Positions 32,450 to 44,659 of a stretch of DNA of 64,000 bases are shown piece after piece. Position 1 is the first letter of the stretch. Each line of letters starts with the position of its first letter. This stretch comes from Selaginella moellendorffii. Its lineage: Eukaryota > Streptophyta > Lycopodiopsida > Selaginellales > Selaginellaceae. The notes below the pieces were generated by a model. That model saw only the letters and a program-made list of their open reading frames with translations, did not search any database and was not told the origin of the DNA. Location of the stretch: positions 2,367,972 to 2,431,971 of the forward strand of contig NW_003314268.1 in NCBI RefSeq assembly GCF_000143415.4, given 5' to 3'. Both the position numbers and the translations under genes were made by a program.

Positions 32450-32498
32450 CTTAAGGAACTCAAGATCAATTCATTTACAGGAATACATGCATCTTTAC
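32450..32498 (-). other. 49-bp intron-like insertion after integrase
   Basis: Minus strand: begins GTAAAGATG, ends TCCTTAAG. Removing it joins KLTQ to KFAGPYEIE, the order expected in chromoviral pol. Flanking repeats are weak. Confidence 0.5.
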
Positions 32499-32916
32499 CT
32501 TTGGGTCAACTTTCGGCTGATCCACTTGGTAGTCTGAGGTTCTTGGTGTTCAGCCACACCTTCTCCCCCAGCTTGGAACTCTACATCCCGATGCTTCTGG
32601 TTCACGTATTTGGTTTGCCTTTGTTGAGCCCGTTCCAAGGAATCCCTCACTAGATTCCAAATGCTGAGTCTTTCCGCCGTGAATGCCTCCACTGCGGGCA
32701 ACTCTCCATGATACTCGGCCACGCCGAGTTCCACAGGACCTTCAATAGCTTGCCCATTGATGACTTCCCATGGACTCACCCCGATACTCGAATGTGGTGA
32801 GTTGTTATAACACATTTCCGCAAGTCCCAAATGACTTACCCAATCGGTCTGGTCTCCCGAGACATAGCATCGCAAATAATCCTCCAACTGCCTATTCACC
32901 CTTTCCGTTTGTCCGT

Positions 32917-32962
32917 CTGTCAAGAAGTGTTAGTGCCAACAACTTGACTTAATACCCCATAC
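32917..32962 (-). other. 46-bp intron-like insertion in integrase
   Basis: Minus strand: begins GTATGGGG, ends TTGACAG, with GACAG at both edges. Removing it restores YHPQT|DGQTE exactly in frame. The size is near the short introns of this genome. Confidence 0.6.
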
Positions 32963-33948
32963 CTGTCTGTGGGTGATAGGCTGTGCTGAATTTCAACTTG
33001 GTGCGATACTGTTCGAGGAGAGTCCTCCAGAACCTACTGGTGAAGATCTTATCTCGATCTGAGATGATCTCTTCTGGTCTTCCCCGCACTCGAACCACTT
33101 GCTCGAGGAACAACTTTGCCACACCTTCCGCATCCACTTCTGTTGTGGTGGGTATGAAATGTGCCATTTTCGAAAATCGGTCCACCACCACGAATATCGC
33201 ATCAAACCCCTCGCTTGGGGGGAGTCCCGTGATGAAGTCCATCGTAAGACATTTCCACGGACGATCTGGAATTGGGATGCTTTGCAACAAGCCCCCACTA
33301 GCCTTATGCACGGCTTTTACCTGCTGATATGTTGGACATGTCTTTACATAGTCTTGGATGTCCTTAACCATATCTGGCCAATGGTACTTCCTCTTGAGTA
33401 AGCCCATCATCTTGGGCACTCCACCGTGTCCCGCAAGAGGTCTGTCATGACACTCTTCTAAGGCCACCTTCCTTAGTTCCCCTTCTGGAATATACACCCT
33501 TGTTTGCTTATAATAGATGAGTCCGTTGCGTTTCGCATAGCCCGTTTTCTCTTCCGTTGGCAGCTCACCTCTCTGGTGAGCTTCCCACGCCTCTAGATTC
33601 CTCAGCAACACTTCTTGTGCTAGACCATCATTCTCATATGCTGTCCGCACATCGTCCCAGAAGGTTGTTGTTGTGCTGGATATTGCCAACCTCAAGCTCG
33701 CTTTTTGAATTAGCACATCCGCCACGATATTGCTCTTCCTAGGCTTGTACAGAATCTCGCAATCAAACTTGGCCAAGGCATTGGCCCACCGACCTTGTTT
33801 CCCTCTCAGGTCGGGCTGTGACAAGAAGTGTTTCATTGCCACATTGTCCGTGTAAACCTTGAAGTGTCTCCCAAGGTAGTGTCGCCACTCCTTGAGCGCC
33901 TTGACCACCGCAAACAATTCCTTTTTATGGGCAGGCCACTTCCGTTGA

Positions 33949-35009
33949 GCCTTGTCCAACTTCTTCGAGAAGAACGCTACCGGATGGTTGTCTTGCTTCA
34001 AAACTGCGCCCAACGCAAAGTCCGAAGCATCCATTTCTACCTCAAAGTCCTTACCAAAGTCTGGTAATGCCAATACGGGAGCCTTCCTCAACTTCCCTTT
34101 GAGGTGGACGAATGCCGCCTCGCATTCCGCTGTCCACACCATTTTCCCTTTTTCTGTTTGGTCCGTTAAGGGCAGGGCTACTCTCGAATAGTGTCTGATA
34201 AACTTTCAATAGTAGTTGCATAGCCCTAGGAATGCCCTCAACTCGTGTACATTCGATGGTCGCTCCCATTCCTGGATCGCTTGGACCTTCTCCGGGTCCA
34301 CCTTGAGCCCATCCTGGCCCACCACATGCCCTAGAAACTTTACCTCTTGTTGAGCAAAGTCACATTTGCTCTCTTTAGCATACAGTTTGTGTTCCTTTAG
34401 TTTCTCAAACACCTTCGCCAAGTGTTCGGCATGCTCCTCTAGCGTCTCGCTATAGATCAGGATGTCGTCAATATAGACAACCACGAAGTGATCCAGATAG
34501 GGTACAAAGATGTGGTTCATTAGCGCCGAAAACGTTGCCGGCGCATTACATAGCCCGAAGGGCATCACCAGAAACTCAAAGCTCCCATACCTCGTTCGAC
34601 AGGTTGTCTTCTCGACATCTTCCTTGGCTACCCTGATTTGGTAGTATCCTGACCTTAGTTCAATCCTCGAGAAGTATTTTGCCTTTCCCAATCTATCGAA
34701 CAGGTCCTCAATCCTTGGCAAAGAGTACTTGTTCTTCTTTGTATACTTGTTGAGCAACCGGTAGTCTATGCACATGCGCATAGATCCATCTTTCTTTTTC
34801 ACAAATAACACCGGCGCCCCATACGGCGACTTGCTCAACCTAACATACCCTTTGTCCACCAACTCCTCTAGTTGGCACTTGAGCTCCTTGAGTTCTTTTT
34901 CGTTCAAACAATAAGGGGGACGAACCATTGCCTCATCACCCTCGACCAGCTCAATCTTATGTTCTATCGGTTGTGTTGGGGGTAGCCCCGCCGGTAGCTC
35001 CTCTGGCAT
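33949..35009 (-). pseudogene. Element C reverse transcriptase and RNase H
   Basis: [50 protein letters not shown] with the YIDD catalytic site, [17 protein letters not shown]. An in-frame TGA (LGLCNYY*KF, CGA to TGA) lies at about 34206. RNase H follows from 34142: MDASDFALGAVLKQ and VYTDNVAMKHFL; its final block reads VADVLIQK instead of the usual ADALSR. Confidence 0.9.
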
Positions 35010-35568
35010 GGTATCCTAGAATTGGTCCAACACCCGCTGGATCACTAAAGGTACTTCTTCCATTTCGGTCTTTTTGTCACTCTTCACCGAGAGTAAGCAC
35101 AAAAAGACTGCCTTAGTTCCTTTAGTGAGCTGTCCTCTCGTGGACACCAGGTTTAAGCAGGAATCTTTGGCCTTACTTTGCCCTACCTTTAGATCTTGGG
35201 CCTCCACCCTAGATCTTCTTCCTTGTGCATTCGCCAGTACCACAAGGTTTCTACCTTGTCCATGCAGGGCTACCACGAATCGATTGAACCAGTCCATTCC
35301 GAAGATCACGTTAAATCCCGCCATGTCCAACACGGTGAAATCCATGTCCACCTTCCAAGTCCCCACTTCGACTCTCGCTTGTCGAAGTACCTCATCGGTG
35401 CTTTGGCTACCTTGAACAAACTTTATAGTCCTTGGTTCGCCTAGCCGTTGCACCGTTAGTCCGGCTTGCCAGACTATGTCTGCAGCCACAAAATTATCCG
35501 AAGCACCCGTGTCAATAAGGATATTAACAAAGCTACCTCCGAGCTTCCCTCGGAGGGCTAGTAGATGT
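35010..35568 (-). pseudogene. Element C aspartic protease
   Basis: The frame contains NILIDTGASDNFV (active-site DTGA) and later FNVIFGMDWF. An in-frame TAG near 35018 separates it from RT ([15 protein letters not shown]), likely CAG to TAG. Confidence 0.85.
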
Positions 35569-36434
35569 CACGAACGACTCTCTACCAAAGTTGCTCGTGT
35601 AATGAGTAACTTTGAGTTAGGGACTGGATCACATACCTCATTTTGGACTCCACCCGACTTGATGGCCATATTGGCTCTGGCCTTCTTCGGGTAGGGACAT
35701 TCCCTCGAGAAGTGTCCCGCTTCACCGCAATTGTAGCATACGTTATTTCCCACGCTGCTATACGACTTGACCTTCTTATCCGTGGATTTGTCTCTTTTCG
35801 CTTGACACCCCCACGTACTCGCTCGCTGGCCACCAGATCTGCCTTTCCGGAACCCCGAGGACTCATTCTTAGAGAAACTCTTCTTGAATTTCCCTCTGCT
35901 AAACGTTCCCCTTGGTTTGGCCCCTTTGCTAAATATGGATCCCGACCCCGTCGTGTTCCCCTTTCGCAAGTTATCGTTGAAATGCACCTTGATGGCCGCA
36001 TCCAACGCTTCCTTATAGTTGGTCGGGTTCCACCGCATTACTTCGCCGCAAGCCCAGGTTTGCAAACCTGATATGAAGGCATGGAACGCATCCATATCCC
36101 CCATGTCTGTGACAAGTATTCTCTTTTCCATAAACCCATTCACATACTCCTGAATGGTTCCGGTCTGCTTCAGCCTACTCAGCTCGTCCCTTAGATGTAG
36201 AGTAGCATTCGGAGGAACGTAAGTTGTGCGGATCCTCACCTTCATCATTTCCCAAGTGGCCACCGGTCCTTCGTTAGCCTCTGTCATTCTCCACCAAGAC
36301 TTGGCATTATCTGCCAAGTATGGTTTTGCACATGGGACCTTCTCCGAGCTCGGTAATCGCAACGCTCGGAAGTAGTCCTCCATATCGTAAAACCAATCCT
36401 CCACCACCTTATAGTCGTTCACTCCCTTGAAGAC
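35569..36434 (-). pseudogene. Element C gag, C-terminal part with zinc knuckle
   Basis: Resumes directly beyond element B (FKGVNDYKVVEDWFYDME), with the retrotransposon gag domain (WWRMTEANEGPV, ATLHLRDELSRLKQTG) and a CCHC zinc knuckle (CYNCGEAGHFSREC). It ends in a TGA (VESRS*), after which the same frame continues into protease, so the stop is best read as CGA to TGA. Confidence 0.88.
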
Positions 36435-36439
36435 CGGTG

Positions 36440-37572
36440 TGTAAGCGACTAATTTTTCCGTTCTACTTTAGTCACTTAACCACACCTCCAACCACTTAGA
36501 GGAGTCTCATTCACAACCTCCATAAGTCCAATTTAGGACTTGGGACTTGCTAGCCCCAAGAATGGCATCCATGCCACTCCACACTTGCACCTGGTCCAAG
36601 TGCTCCACGTGTCCGGTCCCAAGACCGACACCCAAAGGTACCACTGACATCTCGGCCCGTTACGCTAAGGCCATGCCCATTCACCTTTGCTGCACTAGTG
36701 ATCCAATACCATTTGCATCACCATCCCGTCTCTCCAAGACTGGGCCATCTGTCCACGAGTGGTCATCCTGGATCCACTCCTTAGCATCCTTAGGATGCCC
36801 ACAGACCTGGGGAATCGCCTTCCCGAAAGTTCCTTTGTCAGTTCCTACCAAGTCCCTTTCTGCCCCTAGCCGTGTTTGCCAACACTGCCACTGGATCGAG
36901 GCCCACAGGCCCGACCACTAAGTCCCATGGTCCTCTGGGACTTCTTCACCACACGACTGTGTCCTTGGTCACTACCCCAGAGGACTGCTCCTCTTCCTTT
37001 CCACAGTCTAGGCCTTTGGGACAACATTTCGGAACACCGTGGCCTTACGCGAGCCACCTGGGTACTCTCCCCGCCTTTCGCCTTTAGGTGCTCTAGCCAT
37101 GGGCTTAGAGCGAGGTTCCGTTGAGCCACGCCTGGTATCCAAGTAGGTAGTGCCACCCACACTTGGACTGGGAGCATCGGCCAGTCGATCTCCCGGGGGA
37201 ACTAGAGCCGGCTCTTGAACACTTCACCAAGCTACCCCGCTTGTCGGTCCGTATTCACTCTAGTCTTGGACTTCCCAGTGGTCAGTTCATCACCCAACAC
37301 TGGGTCTGGCCTTCCTGGGCCAAACTAGCCTTTCCTGGCCAAACTGGCTCCACTGCAGTCCTCCCCCTACTATACTTTTGGAGCTCACCAAACCCCCCAG
37401 GGTCTGGGAGACGAACGCTTTGGGCTTTCACCCTCTCAGGCTCCGGACTCGGACTCGGACTCGGACTCGGACTCGGACTCGGACTCGGACTCGGACTCGG
37501 ACTTGGATTCGGACTCGGACTCGGGCTCGGGCTCGGTCTCGGCCTCGGCCTCGGTCTCGGTCTCGGTCCCGA

Positions 37573-37606
<34 letters not shown>

Positions 37607-38222
37607 AGCTCTGGCTCTGGCCTCGGACTCCATCTCGGACTCCATCTCGGACTCCATCTCGGACTCCATCTCGGACTCCATCTCGGGTCCATCTCGGGTC
37701 CATCTCGGACTCCATCTTGGACTCCATCTCGGGTCCATCTCGGACTCCATCTCGGACTCCATTTCGGGTCCATCTCGGGTCCACCTCGGACTCCATCTCG
37801 GACTCCATCTCGGACTCCATCTCGGGTCCACCTCGGACTCCACTTCGGACTCCATCTCGAACTCCATCTCGGGTCCATCTCGGACTCCACTTCGGACTTC
37901 AACTCGGGTCCATCTCGGACTCCACTTCGGACTCCAACTCGGGTCCATCTCGGACTCCAACTCGGGTCCATCTCGGACTCCAACTCGAGTCCATCTCGGA
38001 CACTCCCACGTGTCATGTGTTGGTCCTTTTGGGTCCCTTTTTGGAGCCTCACTTCGTGCTCGTTCCTCGAGCCCTTCTTTGGGAGTTCCACTCCCGCTCT
38101 TGACTTTTCAAGTCGGAGCTTTTGGTCCAACCGTGTTACGCTCGTTTGGCTCTCGCTTCAGCCACTACCACGTGGCACCCTTTCCGGCTCCACTTTGGGG
38201 GCTAGGGATTTTGTGTCTCACA
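36440..38222 (-). repeat. LTR B, 3' copy
   Basis: Starts TGTAAGCGAC, ends TCTCACA. Carries the array at 37443-37990. Confidence 0.95.
37443..37990. repeat. CTCGGA hexanucleotide and derived arrays in LTR B
   Basis: About ten perfect GGACTC units (37443-37502), then TCTCGG/CCTCGG units to about 37620, then 12- to 15-mers such as CATCTCGGACTC to 37990. Because 6 and 12 are multiples of 3, all frames are open and code low-complexity dipeptides (GL, RT, SD, RD, ES); these are not genes. The second copy (about 43287-43935) differs in unit number. Confidence 0.95.
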
Positions 38223-41200
38223 ACTCCACCACCCATAGACAAAGTTCGATGTCCTCATCGAACGGTAAACCCTTTCATAAAGTAACACCCACACGTGTTA
38301 CCATTTCCATCCTTGGCACCTAGTCAATCTTTGTCTATGGTTTGACACCAAAGGCTCACCATGCCTTGTCCATCCTTTAAGGAGCGTAGTCTTTCCAACT
38401 TAGAGACTGATTGGACCACATGTAATGGTTCTCTCCTTTTATTGGTTTAGTGCTCGCTAAACCTCTTAGAGACCCTTCTCTAAGTCAATCCCACTACTCC
38501 TTCTCGAGTAGTCTCAATTTCCATCGATATAACCTCCGCACTTTGGAACTTTGAAGTTTGACTCCTTGGAGTCAATTTCCTAGGTGTCTCCGACACCTTG
38601 CCTTGCACCTTTTGTGCAACTCCACTTCCCTTCCTAGAAAGTTCTCTACTCGAGGGCACCATCATCCTCTCTTCTATTTCGTGCCAAAGTTCCAGTTATC
38701 ATACTTTGTGCTAGGGCTGTTCATGGCCCTATCATTTGGCTACCTTACCGCTCCCTCCCTTGGAGCTTCCACTTTTGCCAAACCGGAGCATTTCGGAATC
38801 CCTCCTTGGAAACACACTTCCTTTCCCGCAACTTGTTAGCGTCCAACACATTAGTGTTCCTCGCCTAACTTTGTCACTTGGATTCCCCCCAAGGGATTCC
38901 ACGGCCCTATCTTGGCCACTCATCTTTTGCTCCTATCCGTTGATTGTTGCACCAAGCAACATCGAATCTCTACCTCCCTCCTTGAGGTATTGTTTCGGTT
39001 CCATAGCAAAGACTCTTCTTTGCCAAGTCCGGAGGATGTTCACCCCTAGTACGTCTCTTTAGCATCTTCTGCTATGGGCTCTATCCACGGCCCAACTTCG
39101 TGACCCTCCCATGGGTCTTTTATAGAGACTACTTTCCTCGGACTCACTATGCCATCTCACGGACTTAGTTTATTCCCCTTAGGTGCTCTTCCCACTTGGT
39201 CATCACGACCAAGCCACATCACCTTAAACAGTTCAATTTCAACATTTTGAACCAGGAACTTCATTCCTTAGCCAACCAAGGACCTTGTCCTTATCTGGCC
39301 ATAAGATCACCTAGTGATCTCACCTTGGCACCTTAACAGAGTTGCCAAGAGGTACTTGGTCTTCTAGACCTCCAAGTTGTTGACTATAACCCCGGGGGCA
39401 TCCCCCACACTTGGCGGTGCACCCAAGCCAGCCCTTACGGCCAAGGGTTCATAGCAACTGAGATTAGGTGTCCCCATCTCACTCACCACGACCTTGGTGC
39501 CACTTGCACCAAAGCGTTCAAGTTAGATATGCTGAGCTTTCACACTAAGCAATCTAACCGTGCATCATGACTCCGAGGCATCCCTCGCTTGGCGGTGTGC
39601 CCAAACCAGTCTCCCCACTGAGAGTCCATGACCACCGAAATATGAGTGTCCTCATATTCCAAACCATCACCACGCCCTAGTGATTTGGGACTCGAACCCA
39701 AGCACTAGAGGGTCGGGACTCGAACCCAACCTCCGTATATGCATCTACAGACGGCATCACACAAGATGCCTGGCGTGACTCCCCACGCCGGTGCACCAAC
39801 TTATTTTTAAAGCGCGCTACAGATCACAGCTTAGGAACCTAGTTCCTCCACACTGCCAAGTCCTCTCACTTGACATGTCTGTGATCATGCATGGACTCCT
39901 CCATGCTCGGCCCCATGGCCCACCCTTTTTGAAGTTATCACCTTCAACTAGGGTATTTGTTCCCCCAACGTGCCAATCTCGCTTGGCAAGTCCTCCGACC
40001 ACTATAACATAGTTCCTGCATAAGCGTGAAAGTCCTTGACCATCGACTTTCGTTCAAAGCCCTCTCTTTGAACACTCGGGAACTACTTCCCTAACCTTGA
40101 TAACCTTGCCTCATTGCAAGCTTCAAGACCACGCTTCTGCTGCGCCACTCTGATTTCGCGCGTTCCATGAACCATTTACACTTGGCCTTTCTAGGTACTA
40201 AGCTACCTAGAATCGTCTTTGGGAACCTTGAAGGAACTCTATCCTTCAGCTTGCTAAGGCCTCCCTTTTTCCAAGCCTTCCAAATGCCACATAGTCTAAC
40301 ATAGACAATTCCATATTTTAGACTCTCCATGGCATCACGGTTGCTAGCGGCAACACCCTTGAGCCCCCACTTGATTCTCCACTCCCAGCTGGCATAACCA
40401 ACCTTGGTTATGCCCTTTAATTCCTATGGTTCGGTTCTATCCCCTTACTTCTTGCTTTTTGGCTTCACACCTTTCCTTTGGTCATTCTCCTTCAGACCAG
40501 GAGGATAGCTTTGCACTTTCTATCATGCTTTAGCAAGTATTCTTAGGGATGAACCTACTTAATAGCCTAGGGAGTGGTTCCTCAATCCGGGTATGCTCAC
40601 CTTATAATCCCACACACTGGGATTACATTGTTGCTTATGGGCCTTTACATGCCCATCACTAGCCTTGCCAAAATTCCATTTTTGGCTTTGTCCAACTCGG
40701 GTAGACAGTCCTCTCCTGTCTCCGCAACCTTGGACATTTGGATAGCACCTTCTATCCATCATTCGCTAGGGACTTAGTCCCTTGGGCTTTATCCATTGCC
40801 CTCGCGACATCAAACACCACCTTCTGGTGTTCTAGAGTGTTCGGGTGTCCCAATGATGGCTTTCTTGACAATGAGTATTTCCTTTTATGACATTGACTTA
40901 CTATATCGCAACACAAGCAACTTATCCCCCGTAAAGGTATATCCAACTTCCCTATGCTATTAAGAAGTCTTGGGTAGCTACCTTCTACCCGTTTAACCAG
41001 TTATTTTGCACCTCTTGCTTAGTTGCCTCATAGTTGTCAAGTCCTACAACTCATTGCTTGGTGCTTTCACACCTCCATCATTATCTGGGTCACCACACTC
41101 CAACTGCATGCTCTGCAACTTAGGCTATGCTATTCCCATTTCCATTGGGATTCCTTTGGCAAGGGGTTCTCATGAACCCACCAACATAGCCTCAAGGTAT

Positions 41201-42283
41201 CACCCCTTGGCACATTTGGTGTCTCCACACCATCGGCTCCACGAGCCTACCTCTATGACATTTCCCCTTCGTGTCTAAGTCTTTGCCAAGACCAACACCG
41301 CTCTTTCTTATGCCAACCGTTAGCACTGCACCATAGAGGTCACACACAACTTTATGTCAAAGTTGTTTTCTTCTGGGAACACCTTTCCCATAACTTTAGC
41401 ATGGCACATTCTGCCATTGATGAGATACCCTCTGTTCTCATCCTTGGATCCTATGATCCCCCCCCATCCTTTGTGGGGTACAACACACCTCAGTCCAAAT
41501 GCTTCCATCAGTCCTTTTAGGACCATCCGTTGACTCTACTTGAGTCATCCAACAGTTTTGGACTTGGTTAATCCACAGACCCGTAAGGTCCTACTTGTGA
41601 GGCACTAGCTCACTGGAATACACTTCTTGCATTCCTGTCCTACTCAAAAGGACTATTTTCACAAGTGTTACTCCGACACTTGATTTTGTTCTCTGGGGGC
41701 AACCTTTGCCCCTTAGGACTACTTGTCCATGTGATGAGAACACCAACTCATCCACTTAATACATCCCCAACTCCTTGGGTTGTTCCAGCATTTATTAGAG
41801 GTAGCCCCGGCTACCTTTTCAAGGGCTTGAGTCCTCTTCCATATTTGACCTCCCACGGTCATTACTTCTGGTCTCACATTCATGAGCACCAACCTCAACT
41901 ATATGAGGAAAATCTTGTGACTCCTTTATTGCTTTGGAGTCTTTATCTTTCCCGTGATCCCAACTGTAGTTGTTTACCACAACTACATTAGCCAGTTTGC
42001 TAAGTCAAACGCTCATCTAGATCACATCCTCAACTTTTTTTTTTTTTTTTGAGGAAAACCTTGCACTGTTCCCAAGATCCCAAAGTCGTTCCATTATTGG
42101 CCCCTTTTCTATACACCACCTTGTCTACAAGTTCACACATGAACTGTAATGGAGAGCCATGTCTTCCCGACCTGCTACTCCTCAAGGATAGGCCCACTTC
42201 TCGGACCTTCCATTACCAACACCAGTGGTGATATACTTGAGCACCAATAAAAGTCGGACTAAGGAACAGCTCCGATACCAAGT
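38223..42283 (-). other. Element B interior, non-coding (4.06 kb)
   Basis: No ORF above about 110 codons and no gag or pol similarity. Shares with element A the PPT-side stretch (ACTCCACCACCCAT), a module of about 110 bp present twice (about 39393 and 39573), and two B-box-like hairpins at 39687-39699 and 39715-39727. A T16 run lies at 42035-42050 between two GAGGAAAA(T/C)CTTG repeats. Confidence 0.85.
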
Positions 42284-43416
42284 TGTGAGCGACTAATTTT
42301 TCCGTTCTACTTTAGTCACTTAACCACACCTCCAACCACTTAGAGGAGTCTCATTCACAACCTCCATAAGTCCAATTTAGGACTTGGGACTTGCTAGCCC
42401 CAAGAATGGCATCCATGCCACTCCACACTTGCACCTGGTCCAAGTGCTCCACGTGTCCGGTCCCAAGACCGACACCCAAAGGTACCACTGACATCTCGGC
42501 CCGTTACGCTAAGGCCATGCCCATTCACCTTTGCTGCACTAGTGATCCAATACCATTTGCATCACCATCCCGTCTCTCCAAGACTGGGCCATCTGTCCAC
42601 GAGTGGTCATCCTGGATCCACTCCTTAGCATCCTTAGGATGCCCACAGACCTGGGGAATCGCCTTCCCGAAAGTTCCTTTGTCAGTTCCTACCAAGTCCC
42701 TTTCTGCCCCTAGCCGTGTTTGCCAACACTGCCACTGGATCGAGGCCCACAGGCCCGACCACTAAGTCCCATGGTCCTCTGGGACTTCTTCACCACACGA
42801 CTGTGTCCTTGGTCACTACCCCAGAGGACTGCTCCTCTTCCTTTCCACAGTCTAGGCCTTTGGGACAACATTTCGGAACACCGTGGCCTTACGCGAGCCA
42901 CCTGGGTACTCTCCCCGCCTTTCGCCTTTAGGTGCTCTAGCCATGGGCTTAGAGCGAGGTTCCGTTGAGCCACGCCTGGTATCCAAGTAGGTAGTGCCAC
43001 CCACACTTGGACTGGGAGCATCGGCCAGTCGATCTCCCGGGGGAACTAGAGCCGGCTCTTGAACACTTCACCAAGCTACCCCGCTTGTCGGTCCGTATTC
43101 ACTCTAGTCTTGGACTTCCCAGTGGTCAGTTCATCACCCAACACTGGGTCTGGCCTTCCTGGGCCAAACTAGCCTTTCCTGGCCAAACTGGCTCCACTGC
43201 AGTCCTCCCCCTACTATACTTTTGGAGCTCACCAAACCCCCCAGGGTCTGGGAGACGAACGCTTTGGGCTTTCACCCTCTCAGGCTCCGGACTCGGACTC
43301 GGACTCGGACTCGGACTCGGACTCGGACTCGGACTCGGACTCGGACTTGGATTCGGACTCGGACTCGGGCTCGGGCTCGGTCTCGGCCTCGGCCTCGGTC
43401 TCGGTCTCGGTCCCGA

Positions 43417-43448
<32 letters not shown>

Positions 43449-44158
43449 CCGGTCTCGGTCTCGACTTCGGACTCCATCTCGGACTCCATCTCGGACTCCA
43501 TCTCGGACTCCATCTCGGACTCCATCTCGGGTCCATCTCGGGTCCATCTCGGACTCCATCTTGGACTCCATCTCGGGTCCATCTCGGACTCCATCTCGGA
43601 CTCCATTTCGGGTCCATCTCGGGTCCACCTCGGACTCCATCTCGGACTCCATCTCGGACTCCATCTCGGGTCCATCTCGGACTCCACCTCGGACTCCAAC
43701 TCGGGTCCATCTCGGGTCCACCTCGGACTCCACTTCGGACTCTATCTCGGGTCCATCTCGGGTCCACCTCGGACTCCACTTCGGACTCCATCTCGAACTC
43801 CATCTCGGGTCCATCTCGGACTCCACTTCGGACTTCAACTCGGGTCCATCTCGGACTCCACTTCGGACTCCAACTCGGGTCCATCTCGGACTCCAACTCG
43901 GGTCCATCTCGGACTCCAACTCGAGTCCATCTCGGACACTCCCACGTGTCATGTGTTGGTCCTTTTGGGTCCCTTTTTGGAGCCTCACTTCGTGCTCGTT
44001 CCTCGAGCCCTTCTTTGGGAGTTCCACTCCCGCTCTTGACTTTTCAAGTCGGAGCTTTTGGTCCAACCGTGTTACGCTCGTTTGGCTCTCGCTTCAGCCA
44101 CTACCACGTGGCACCCTTTCCGGCTCCACTTTGGGGGCTAGGGATTTTGTGTCTCACA
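42284..44158 (-). repeat. LTR B, 5' copy
   Basis: Starts TGTGAGCGAC, ends TCTCACA, adjacent to the PBS at 42269-42280. Confidence 0.95.
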
Positions 44159-44163
44159 CGGTG

Positions 44164-44601
44164 GGGGCTTTGGTTTGTACTTGGGAACTACCTGAGGGAC
44201 TGATTCCACTTCGGTCTGTTCGACCTTGTCTGGTTTTGCCTCAGTCTCTGCCGAAGGGTCCGCACCTTCTGCGCTGTCAGCATCCGCAGTCTTTCGCTTT
44301 TTCTTCCGCTTCTCATCACGCTTCAGCTTGCGTACGAGTTTTTCTTCCGCTTCTCATCACGCTTCAGCTTGTGTACGAGAGTCTCTAGCAGGGCATTGGT
44401 CTGTGCCAATTGTCCTTCTAGAACGTCCAATCGAGCCTTGGATGACCAAACCTCACCACCAGACTCCTGTTTGGAAGTTGCCTCACTGGAGTCCTCCTCA
44501 TGCAAGGATTCCTCATCCATAGCCTCTTGTTCGACCGGAGGCTCCAGCTCTGGAGGAGGTTCCGTCTCTGCCTGGGTTCGCTTACGTCCTGCCCTTGCCA
44601 T
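44164..44601 (-). pseudogene. Element C gag, N-terminal part
   Basis: ATG at 44601, 45 nt downstream of the PBS. It codes a charged N terminus (MARAGRKRTQAETEPP) and a helix with LDVLEGQLAQTNALLETLV. A 41-bp tandem duplication (second copy at 44342-44382, first at 44301-44341) shifts the frame; the other frame then continues (PKYKPKPPP) to the insertion point of element B at 44163. Confidence 0.8.
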
Positions 44602-44659
44602 CTCCCAGCAATCCGCCTTTATCCTTCGCTAGAACTGAGGAAGAGGCTCTGATACCAAA

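Larger units (their letters stand above)
32065..33948 (-). pseudogene. Element C integrase and chromodomain
   Basis: Integrase Zn-binding region GHGGVPKMMGLLKRKYHWP...CPTYQQVK has Tyr for the second Cys. Core: LTMDFITGLP, IISDRDKIFTS and, across a 46-bp GT...AG insertion, YHPQT + DGQTE. A five-G run near 32562 shifts the frame (+1). A second GT...AG insertion (32450-32498) lies before KFAGPYEIEARIGKVAY*. The chromodomain ends the protein: YEVEAILNARR, REFHVKWKGFPHCEATWEP. Confidence 0.88.
36440..44158 (-). mobile_element. Element B: young non-autonomous LTR retrotransposon
   Basis: LTRs 36440-38222 (1783 bp) and 42284-44158 (1875 bp), TSD CGGTG at 36435-36439 and 44159-44163. PBS on the minus strand at 42269-42280 (TGGTATCGGAGC). 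The purine-rich tract next to 38223 fits a PPT, so B is minus-oriented. The first 1.1 kb of the LTRs is virtually identical apart from TGTAAGC versus TGTGAGC at the end, so insertion was recent; the 92-bp length difference lies in the hexanucleotide arrays. The 4-kb interior has no gag or pol: a LARD-type element. Confidence 0.95.

Noticed and set aside
36547-36921. 124-codon ORF in LTR B (also at 42391-42765)
   Set aside because: Identical in both copies simply because the LTRs are identical; composition is noncoding and no domain is visible.
37163-38323. Long ORFs (240-386 codons) in several frames across LTR B arrays
   Set aside because: They are open only because the hexanucleotide array has no stops in any frame; they code dipeptide repeats and change with array length. 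The same holds at 43007-44388 and 31296-31610.
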